Assembly: GCA_949358305.1 (NCBI GenBank)
Contig: OX442315.1
Location: forward strand, 18,006,427 to 18,070,426
Direction: 5' to 3'
DNA length: 64,000 nt
DNA from: Strigamia acuminata
Lineage: Eukaryota; Arthropoda; Chilopoda; Geophilomorpha; Linotaeniidae
Made by a program: the position numbers and the translations under genes. The notes beneath the pieces are model-generated. The model was not told where the DNA came from. It did no database searches and saw only the letters and a program-made list of their open reading frames with translations. Shown here in pieces: positions 25,401 through 37,400 of the stretch (positions are counted from its first letter, which is position 1; each line of letters starts with the position of its first letter).

Positions 25401-28400
25401 CTTTTTTTATGAGGAAGGATTTAGGTGGCAAGTGAAGCTTGAAATGAAATTTTTAAAATATATCTGAAAAAAGACAAGTCTAATAAATTATAAATGTTGC
25501 ACAGGGTTTCTGCGTTGAGGTTAGGACTACATTTATATGTAGGCAATTTTACGGTTGTCAAAGCTGTGGGGGGAAAATAAATAAATCAATAAAAACGTGT
25601 TTACAACTTTACATGTGGTAAAAGTTATTGCCGGTTGATATAGAGAACTGGTCACTCACTATGTCAGATTTTGGTCATTTTCGGGCACTCAGGAGACAGA
25701 TTGCTGATTGCTGAAACTGGAAACGTCAAGACAACCTTAAGAATATTTCATGTTTTCATCTCCAACGTCCGGGTTTTCTCGTAATGAAGATTTAAGGAAG
25801 TTGGTGTTTGTGGCCGGAAATTTGTCTTCGGAAATGGTTTGACAAGTTCCGTAAAATACTTTAATAGAACGCGGGTGTCATATTGACAGAACTTTGATTT
25901 TATCACAATGTTTTAGTGTTCTTGATCAATTTAGATGTTTATTTTAGTCGTTTTGTTCAATTCAGATATTTATTTTAGTCGTTTTGTTCAATTTAGACGT
26001 TTATTTTAGTCGTTTTGTTCAATTTAGATATTAGATTTAGTCGTTTTGTTCAATTTAGATATTAGATTTAGTCGTTTTGTTCAATTTAGATATTAGATTT
26101 AGTCGTTTTGTTCAATTTAGATATTAGATTTAGTCGTTTTGTTCAATTTAGATATTAGATTTAGTCGTTTTGTTCAATTTAGATATTAGATTTAGTCGTT
26201 TTGTTCAATTTAGATATTAGATTTAGTCGTTTTGTTCAATTTAGATATTAGATTTAGTCGTTTGTTTAATTTAGACCCGCATTGTAAAGGGTAACACGTT
26301 GAATGGGCATCCCACATTCTATTAGAACATTTACGGTACCTTGTAAAAGACGAAATATTGAATTTTTTATTTTTATTGGTTTTTAACTAGTGTATATCAA
26401 CTTTAAAGATATACTCGTAGCTCAAATGTGTGGATGATATGTGCAAATATGAAACTTGAAAAGCGAAAGTTCCCACTTTTAGATTTTCCCAACATAAATA
26501 CTCGCTGGGTTTATCTGGCTTAACGCAATGGCGCTTCAAATAGCAGTTTGCGGTTTAAAGCGAACTATGCATTTCAGGATTAAATGCCGCGCTCGAATTA
26601 TAGCCGTCCTTAAAGTATGCAAAATCCGTCAAGGTTTTGTTTACCGCGCTACAAGATAATCTCACGATTTTGTGTAATTAGTAGAAAACTTAGCCGAGAA
26701 TCGACCAACAGAATTTTGTTTACAAGTCGTGAATAAAAAATTCTTCCTTCTCAAACTTAGTTTTATTTGTTGATCAGACTTTTTTTTCTATTGAAAAACG
26801 CACTTCCTTTGAAATTGGCTTATTTTCTAATCCCTTTTTTCCGGTTATCAATTTTTCATTTATCTGCCTGTCATATTTGACTGTTGACACTCTTCCTCCT
26901 TTTCCCCCCATTTATTTTATTTAATAAACTCCAATTCCCATTATTTTTTTCCTCAATTCATGAATAAAAATGATTCGACTTGACAATTGATGAATACTTA
27001 GTTTATACCGTCATTTCGAGCGAAAAATATTTCTCGGAATTTCTGGAATTACGGGCAAATCCTACGAGAGCACATCATCTGTCAAGAATGCTCACCTACA
27101 AAGAAAAACAATGGAACCTGCAGTGCAGACCAACTTGGCCTCTGTCATCATTTGTCATCAAGATTGCGCTCTATGAGACCAACGGAGAAGGAATAAAGAA
27201 AGGGAGAAATGATGTTTATTGACAGACGAATGGAAGGTAACGAAAAAAAAATGGTGAGACGGCCTAATGTTTTGATGGAATTGTTGGGTCATTGACTAAA
27301 ACACACAAAGCAAGATGGTGATAGCTGTTCTTTTTTCTCTGCGCGCCCAAGTGGAGTTAATTGTGGTTGTCATTGTTGATAAATGGGATTTACATAATTT
27401 TGATAACTCATAAAGCTTTTGTTCGGTTTAAAAAGCTTTTGAAGTGAGATTGCCGGAGTGAGTGGGTAGGAAGCCGAACCTTTTGCAGTTTGGGGGTTGG
27501 GAGTGTATTGTTGTTGGAAGTAAAAAGGAAGAAAGAAAAAAGTCTATCGGGTAATGAAAGATAAGAGACAATTGATTTTTGTTTATATGGATAAAATTTT
27601 AATTAAAAAGTGGAGAATTTTATGGCGGGCGATGCGTATTAGTACAATAGAAGAACATTCTTGGCTCGGCTCTGCTTGCTAAATTTTTATTCCCTTAATG
27701 CTATACTCGTGTGATTAATGAGAGTAATAAAGAAGTCAGTATGAAGAAAGTTACATTCATTTTCATTAATGACCTTTCTTTGCCTTCCTTCACCCTCGCT
27801 AAGCTCTTAAAAAAAAAAAAATTAACCCGTTTTCTCCTGAAATTGATACATTCTTGTTTGTCTAAAGCAAAATCGATTTTTCTTCCATTAAATTCCTATG
27901 GAGTATTTTTTTATATAAAAATTCTGGGACATGCACGAAATGAGTAGATACGTTATTACTCCGTATTTTAAAAAAAATAATTGGAAAATTTTTGGCCAAA
28001 AAATTTTCAATTTGATGTTTGAAATAAATTTATGAAAAAAAAATGAGTTTAACATAATTTCTTTTGATCTCAATTCACAATTTTGTTTCGCAAACGCGCG
28101 CACTGTCAATACTTGTCTTTTATCGGTGTCTCGTCATCTCTCGGTGAATCCAAATTATGGAAGATTAGCTCAACTCATTTGTTCTAAATCTCTCGGTCCT
28201 AACGCTAAGTGTTTACCATTACACACACTAGGCGTAATAACTTTCTTTAAAAATGAAACAGCGGATAAAAATGTGTTTAGGATATTAATTTAAGCCTCTA
28301 AGCTTTTGTGTATTTGATCATCATGGAAATTTGTGCCATTTTTTTTTTTAAACTGGGCACTTTTCCACTAATTTGTTTCCGAAAGAGTTTGCCTTTAATT

Positions 28401-31400
28401 GGCAGTGGCGTGTGCGTACATGAGAATTTTCTCGCTCCATTAGACGCGCAAGAGATTGGACGAGGAAGAGTGGGTGGTGATGGGTGGGGTAATTTTCCCT
28501 TTCACTCTAATTGAAGAGGTAGACGAGAAATCTTTAGGATTGAACTCAAAATCAAAGAAAAGGTTTTTTTTCTTAATTTTTTTTTTTTTATTTAAATTTT
28601 TACAATTTGGAATTTTAAAGATTTATTTTCTTTTCTTTTTTTAAACAAACCATCATTAGGCCTCAATTTTCGAAGAGATTACTTGTAAAATAAAAATAAA
28701 GATGTTTTTTTTTATTATTTATTTTTTATTTTTTAAAATTGCTATTTTTTCCGATTAAATTGAAAGTGCGTTTTGAGAGATTTAAGCTTAAATATGCCAA
28801 AGTGAAGTTGTTTGTGCCCGCAGTCACGGCGTGGCCTTGGAATTTGATTCAATAAATTGTTTTGCAGTGGATTTTATACGTGAAGAGGGCGAATTTAGCA
28901 TGTTGAAGTTGGGCGAACACATTACATAAAGTGGATATTGGGTAAAGTTAGTGAATGTGGTGCTGGTGCGTCATTTTACAAAAGGCAAGTTCCTTAATGC
29001 AGGCAAGGAGAGTTGGTTAAATGAAAATGGGATTGTGTTTCTCGACAGAAACACAAGACTTATGACTCATTAAGTGCCATACATCAAAAGCGTGGTTCAA
29101 GGCACGTCCGTGCGTTTTCCTTCACTCTTTTTATTTGCTTTTCGTGCTAATAAATCTCTATGAATTTCGGAACGGTTGAATTGCATCAACTTGAGGGCAC
29201 TGCTGATTCCATTTGGGCAAATTCAGCCACAGGAAAGAAATAATAATTTCACTAGTGCTGGATTATGATGTAAATGCTCTCGTAGAGCGTGGGATACTTA
29301 TTGAACGCGGTATCCTTTACAACACAAGTCTAAATTGACCAAAACGACTGAGAATACAATATCTAAGTTGACCAAAACGACTGAATTCAATATTTAAATT
29401 GGCCAAAACAATTTGATCCAATATACAAATTAAACAAAACGACTAAAATAAATGTCTAAACTGATCAAAAACACTAAAATAAATGTCTAAATTGATCAAA
29501 AACACTAAAATAAACGTCTAAATTGATCAAAAACACTAAAATAAAAGTCTAAATTGATCAAAAACACTAAAATAAATGTCTAAATTCATCAAAAATACTA
29601 AAATAAATTTTTAATTTGATCAAAAACAGTAAATAAAATTTCTAAATTGATTTAACACACTAAAATAAATGTCTAAATCTATCAAAAACAGTAGGTACAA
29701 TTTCTAAAAATTCGTTTGTGACGAAAAGTTTTGTTTCTGAATGCAATCGTTTTTTGGTAAATAAACGATTGTTTCACTGCAAAACTTGATCTGGGATTCC
29801 AGATCAAGTTCCAGGTCATCCAGGTATTTTTTTCTCGAGATTTTCGTTTCCTCGCTTTTTTCAATCGTTTCCAGTCCTAATAATTACTGAAGTGATGTTT
29901 AATATTGTTGTTTACTCAAAACAATTTAACAATTGCTGCAAAATTGTACTTAGATCGCCGATCGTTGCAATTGATCTAACGAAAATCCAAGATGGCGGCC
30001 AAAATGTGCGACTTGAACGAGAGAAAACTCGTTACACAGAGATTTAAACGACCTATAAATACCTAGGTCGTTTATTTTCAGCCCGTTTAAACCAATTTAA
30101 TGGGGGTTTAAACAACCGTTTATGTGTTTTTGAATGCGTCTACTAAAATAAATGTCTAAATTGGGGGTTCTGTCAATAGTGTGTGGGTGTTTCAAACAAT
30201 AAAAATAAAAATCGATAAAATATCGATGTTTTGATAAGAAACTATCGATTTTTAACTCTCATTTTTTGTTTCATTATGTAAACAATTAATTTGTTAGATG
30301 GGGAACTCATTAGCCCGAGGAGCACCAGATTTCATAAACTGCCACTGATTAGTTTGTGCAGTATTTCCACATGAATGGAATCTTCTCAATGATTTTTGAG
30401 GGCATTTCTGAAAGGCTGAATTCGACTCTTGGAACTAACTCACGCACCACTCGTGGATTGTTTAATTACTGCAGATAACTCAGCGGTATTTTACTACAGC
30501 GGTAAATATCGGAATGTAAACTTCTAAGGGGGTTTGTAGCAAGTTAGGATTATCAGGGGAAGCCCTGCCATTGGTTTCCAGCAGATAAATATATAGATGG
30601 GGTCACGAACAGCAACTAAAGCCATACGTGACAAACATGAGTTTATTTACTGTTGTGCAGTTATCGCCACAACGTTTTCACATGTAATAAATGAAACTGA
30701 AACACGATTAAAACACTTTCTATACGTCGTAGAAAATTTCCCACAAGAAACAAATTTAGGGACACCAAAGAAATTTGGAAAGGAAGAGAAAAAACGTGCG
30801 ATTTGCAACCGAAGAAGAAACAAACAGGTGTAAGATCGATCTAAATTGGAGGCTAGAAGAGACAAACACACCTTTGGTTCAGCTATAACAAGTAACCCTT
30901 AGACAAATAATACATTTTCCTTGGGAGACATGGGAATTTGATTTTCTTCTTGGGAGGGAAATGATTTATGTGCCCAGCCTCAGTGATCATTGCAGTTGCC
31001 TCTCAAGATCGTGGGTCACGGGTTCAAACTCTGGAAAAGCAGAAGGGATAACCTTCTTGAAGGAAATATACAAAAGTGTAATCCTTTTTTCAGAGGGGAA
31101 GTAATTGGTCTTGCTTAAAGCTTATTAAAGAGTTATTTTTGTGCATTTTCTTGGTAATCCGCAGGAATTATGTTACTGGGGGATGAAATTTCTATTTGTA
31201 ACGGCTAATGGATTTCTGAAATAATTAATGAACAAAATGTATTTCGAGAGAGAGGATAAATACAAGTTTGGTCTACAGTTTGCGCTCGGTAACTTGATGT
31301 CTAATTCATTCTGCGCAGATGATTTCTTAATTCCAGTGGTTATTTCGCAGTATGAGGCCTAATTATGCTAAAAGAGGTAAGTAAACAACAATAGACTCAT

Positions 31401-34400
31401 TAATAAAAGTCATTTACTGAGTGGTACTGAAATAGTGTTGACAATTGCTTGACAATTGTCATGTTAAATGCATACGCAGAATGTAATGTGCAGTTTGAAT
31501 TTGACATCAAGACACCGGGCACGAACTGTAGTTTGCTGCTGTCCAGCTCGGTTATAATGAATTAAGTTCGTAGTCAGGAAAGTTTATTGTTTGGCTACTA
31601 GAGATAGTAACTGAGGAACACAGCGAGAGCACGAGGCTAAGGGTGAGGGGGAGACAGGCTGGAGCAGACATTGCAACAATCATCAAAAAATGTGCAGAAA
31701 GTGAGCATTGTATTCTGTGGAACCAAAATCAGATACAGGTTGAACCTTGCTAATGCGAACACCGTTATAACGAATTCCTCGCTATGTTATACCGTAGATG
31801 TTGCGTATCTTCGTAGTCATACAGTAGAGCAGTTTTTTTTATTATTAAAATGTGTTTGATATAGTTCAATTGTACTGTAATTACATTCCTAAGATAAAAG
31901 CAAAATACTGGTAGTCAAGAAACATGTTTACCATCTACTTTTTCAAGAATGTAATTTATTACTTAAAGGCTAGTTCACACAAGAAAAGAAAAAAGCTTGT
32001 CTTTCAACTATGTAAGAATGTCATCATGCTATAATTTTCTATTGGTTGACTAGCAAAAATTTCTTGAATGTGTTCTGTCGGCTTCTTTGATTAGCACAAG
32101 CAATAGTTTTCTTGTAGCAGAACCAGAAGGTTCAGTAGTTCAGATCTTGCCAGAACGTGTCTTTTTTTGCGCTGCAAAGTGAGACAGATGCAAAAAGCAA
32201 GTAAACAAGTTCTCTCTCCGTTTTTGCTTGCTCGTGAGAATTAAGGTGTACCGATACTCACTCGACACATTCAAAAAAAGAAGAAAAAAACGACGCAAGA
32301 TGTATTGGAAGAAAATTGCTCTTGAGGATTGATAATTATCGCTCTTAATATGGCTTTAAAGAAAATCAAATCATTCTTAATCTTGCAACGAATTCACGAT
32401 TGGGAATTGATTTACTGGTCGTGTTTTGCCGGAAAAGTGCATTACCACTAAGCTAACCAAGAACTCCAACCAAATCAAGAACAAGTAAGCCCTGCAATCC
32501 ATAAGATGAGACTTGAATTTAATTTGCTTGAACAAATATTGCTGAGGTGATGATTATTTTAAAGTTGCCTAGTAGAGTATTTCCACTTGAATATCAAGTA
32601 TGAAAACCACTTTCTTATTTCCCAGGTGTCTTTTATTTAAATTAACTTAAATATACTGTGCCGATTTTCTAACTCTTGTTGTGAGTTGCTTGGTAACTAT
32701 CGCTGATTTTAATGTAGCACTTTCACCCTGTTTGGAAAAACTCAGATAAACTCAGCACCTTGCAACAACTATCTCGTGATCTGTAGGTCTACAGGGGACA
32801 AATCTCGACCTATGCTTTCTTTCCTGCAATGTAAGGTTTTCAGGATATTTGTCTTAAAGCCGTTTAAAGCTTTAAATTGGTCGTCAAAATGTGAACCCAA
32901 ACTAAGGTTAGGTTTTGTGGAAATACCGTATTTTACCGAATTGTAGCCGCTCTCGAATAGTAGCCGCGGCTGAGACACGATGAATATTTTTGCAAAAGTA
33001 CGACATTGTTTCCGTATTTAACCTCACGAACGATGGACGTACGCTTTGTTTGTGGCGTTCAGACTTTGTTTGTTACATTAAACAAATGTAACAAACGAAA
33101 AACCGAAATTGTAATTGCTGACAAAAATGGCAGTTTTGAATAAGAGCTGCGGCTCTTAATCGATAAAATACGGTATTCACGTTTTACTAATATCAAAGTC
33201 TGGAAAGATCCCCGTTATAATGTAAATCCCCTAGTGGACAATCCCTGAAATAAACATCCATGCTAGAAACAATACTACCGTCTTTCCTCGAAAATAACAG
33301 AATAGAGCACAAGGGTTGTTCTCTATTCGGATACAACACCATTTCGTTTTACTGCATACTTTTATAAAAGTTTTGAAATTTTGTGAAAATGATAAAAACT
33401 GTACAGTATTTCAAATCAAATATAAAAATCAATTTTCTAAGTTTCACTTGCTTCTTTAACTTGGTCACAACTCTTTTGGATCCACTAAATAAATATTCAC
33501 AAGGCAGTTCCAATCCTTTCGTATATTGTGCATTTGGCACACCGAACAGGTGTACACCATTGTGTAGGTGAAGTGGTGTTCTAATAGATTTTTTTACAAA
33601 CTTTGGAAAAATTGAGTTTTTGAAAAAATTTGAACTTCTATAAAGTAAATCTAATTTTATAACTATAACATAAATCTTCAACCGTAACTCTTACACTTTT
33701 ATGTTATGTTATGTTATGTTAAAATGTCATATCGGATAATTATAAGGCAAAATTACCAGACGCAAACTGTGTAATGACAACTGGTCATACAGTTTCGTGA
33801 ATTGCCACAGTTTGCTTAAATTCAAAACAAAAATAGGGCAACAATTTATTCAATTGTTCAAACATTCTCACTTGATACAAAAGATAAATAAAAAAAACAA
33901 TGAAGTTGAGCTTCAAATAAAATAAAATAAATTGTTTGGCTGGTTGTTATTTGTTACTGTACTTTGGTCGTTTGATGCACATCCTTTGAAAAATATTTGA
34001 TTTATGACGACGTGAATCAGTAATCAAGTAATTTGGAGAAAAATCATGTCCGCAATAGCAAACTAGAAACTATGCGCATGCGCAGTTTAAAAGATTCCTA
34101 TTTTTAGGAATTTTTACTTTTTTCCCTTTCCTGTTTTTTTTTTTATATTTTATTTTATTTATTTATTGACGTAACACGAAAATGTCAGTGACAGTAGACC
34201 TAAGACTTATAATCCTATAATAGAGACATAAATGGCTGAATTTTATATCTTTTTACACACGTTTTTATGAGAAGGCCACCACACTTAATCCCCGCCGTAT
34301 TTTATCCCGCCTTTGCCTTACACAAACCCGTGAGCGTCTATAAACCAATGGAACCAGTCTCACCTTTAGTTTGTTTACTATTTTTACGAACGTATGTAAA

Positions 34401-37400
34401 TAAAACACTTTACTCTTATCGCTATACAGACTACTTCTTATTTTTTTTCTTTTTTGTTTTTTTTAGAGTGCACTTGAATACTTAGTAAAGATTCAGCTGC
34501 TTCTATTCTGGGCACAACAATTTTGTTTTGAATGTCAAGGTTCATCAGCTGGGTTTCAATACCTTATCTGCAGAACTCGGAAAAGCCAAAAGTAATTTAT
34601 TTCAGGACGAGACATAGTTTATCTTTTCATTGAAAACAAGCCCAACGTAAAAATATATCTGATCTATAGGGTTGCTTTTATCTTCGTCTTCAATAAATGA
34701 AATTTGTTTTTGTTGTTGTATCTATATTCTTCTTAAAATGATTTATTTCTAAATAATATGAGCCGCTATTCTGCGCTGGATGTGGCTACTTTAAACTTGT
34801 TTTCTACGTCCAAACATTGCACTCAATTTCTTTTCCTTCTTTTCTTTTTTTCCTCCCACACAATTTTTTCTTCTTCTTCTTTCTCTCTTTTTTTTCCAGT
34901 GATGTAAACATTGGAGTCTCCTCGAACAAACTTCTTTGGAAATGAAAGATCCTTAAATGTGTACTGAGTTAGATTGTTGAATTTGATCAGGAACAAAGTA
35001 TTAGTCTCTCTATCTCTATTTTGTTGAAGTATTCTTGCTTAGATTGTAGTTAGAGCGTTTTCTTATATGTGTATGGAAGGCTGTATGGGTTTATTGTTGC
35101 GTTTGATGTAAAGGAAACATCTGCGGCTCCAGTTTAAGCTCGAGTCGTTTTGCTTGAATTGCCTTTATGGTTTGAAGAAAGTTATTTCTTGCAGTAGCAG
35201 GGTCAAACGTGCAACGAAACATACTTCTTCAAATGAAATTTTACTTATTAAAATGAAGAAACTTTTTGACATCTTCAGGATGCAACAGAAAGTAGAAAGC
35301 AAAGGTTTTGATTGATTATTTTGTTTTTACATATTTTTTTATATATAATTTTGCTTTTATATGACATCTATTGCATGAGGAAATAGCAGAATGATTCTTA
35401 ACGGTTCTTATTCCATTTGTTTTCTTTCTTTATGTTTGTCTGAAGGCGGAATTTTGCTTTGTGCTTTGCTGCAGGTCATCATCATAAGTGACTCCAAATA
35501 AGTGCACTTAGTGCACAAGGTATACTTTCCTTTCCATCTTTACTCTCTTAACAGAACAAAATGTTTTTCATTTTTCATATGGGAGTATTGATTTCTTTGG
35601 ATTCAATTAGTAAGTTTATAGTATTATAATTTAATGGCAGAAAGCTATATGTCCGCACTTGTTGTAACAAAGCAGTTAATTGCAGGAAATTATTTCTTTA
35701 AAATACCTGTTATGTTCGGGTGAAATGGCAGCAGACTATAAAGTTAGACTAATGATCAGCCAATCAATTGAGCTCAATGGAATATAAAGAATATAAAGAA
35801 GAATCTATTGGGGCAGTGGTGATTGGACACAGTTCACAATGCTGTAAACGATTACTTTAGCATTACAGCACCAAAGTGTGATGAGATTTTGAATACGTTC
35901 GCATATTCCAATGTATTGCAATATGTTTTGAAATGCATTAAGTTTGGCGAGAATGCATTTTGTGATATATTTTTGCATATCGTACTATTGGTTTGCAAAT
36001 GATAATACATTTTGTATAATGTATTATGAAGTGTGCTCCATACTATTATTTGTCAAATATGAATTCATTTTAAATATATTTTTTCAATTGTATTATGAAA
36101 TGCATTATTTATTTTACCAATAATAATCTTAATTTGCGAATTAATTATACATTTTGGAATGCATTAAGTGAAAAGCAATACCTATATTGTAAAATATACT
36201 CGTGTACTCGTGTACTCGTGTCAACGATTTGCCGTCCAATATCGATATTTTTGTGTTGTCGGGTTGTGAACTTAAACGTGAACTGTATGATTTTTTTGTT
36301 TAATGTTTTGATTATTTGTTTATTCAGTTGCGAAATTTTTGTTGTAAAAACTTTTATATTTCCTTTTTGGTCGTTTTCCTTATCAATTTTGTGAGCAGTT
36401 TTATTTTTGTATTAATTAAGTCCTGTCTCTCCCCCTGTAGGCTTAGGCTGTTGGGAGGGACAGGATTACTCTGGTAGTAATTCCAATAAACACTATTTAT
36501 TATTATTATATTTTTTAAACTCAAATTATTTTATTTTTTCAATTGAAATTACTAATCATCATAACAAAAATTAGACAAGTCATAAGTTAACAACATTTAT
36601 TTGCACTGTTGTGTAATGAAAATTAATCTGCACCTGGTGTCTTGATGTTTGCGCACATGTAAACGCAACAGATACATGATTTTTTAGAATAATAACAAGT
36701 TTACTCTAAACCGATACAACGTTGACCTAACTCCAGCTGTATCATTGGTGTACAAGTAGTGGCACAAAAAAGTAGCCCATAACACCAGAATTGAGATCGA
36801 ACTCCAGACATTGTGATCGATTACCAACACTTGTTCCATCGCCAAAGGTGAAGCTTTGATACAGAACTACTTTTCCGCGTAGTATAGCACAGTCCACAGT
36901 TAGGCGTAATGCGGCCCAACCCATTGGAAATTGGTCAACCTTGTATCGGTTTAGAGTATAGTGGCATTATTCACTTGTGTGCAAGATAGTGTATAATTTT
37001 AGACTTTTGTGTCTTGTTGTGCAAAAAATGTAATTTAGTGTTTGAATTTGGCATCAAGATACCAGGCGCATGATAAGTTAGTGCAATGGCTATTGAAATT
37101 GAAACTGCATCAAAAAGTCATACAATTCACTTGGAAAGCATACATTCACTTATGTTTCCAAAACATGTTTACGAAGGTAAATTGGAAAGATGAGCACAAT
37201 GGTTTGTGAGTAATGGTCGAAGAAGTTGAAAAGGGGATGAGAAGAATGAGTTCGTGGAAGTCAGCATGAATAAACGAGTCTAATTGCGTTCGTCCAGTCA
37301 TTCTTCAAGTGCAATAAGCCTACAGCTGTGTACTAATGCTTATGAATGAGGCTATTATTGTTATTACTTTTACATGAGCATTTTAGCATGGCTATTACCC

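Noticed and set aside
25925-26276. Regular repeats that could suggest a CRISPR array
   Set aside because: The 31 bp units are directly adjacent with no variable spacers and lie in an animal intron; this is a minisatellite.
33349-33681. 110-residue minus-strand ORF
   Set aside because: AT-rich, no motif, and it overlaps the dispersed repeat block at 33649.
36780-36850. Possible tRNA-like sequence within the family 1 MITE (minus strand)
   Set aside because: Only the B-box-like GAGTTCGATCTC fits; the A box is poor and the other MITE copy lacks the motif.
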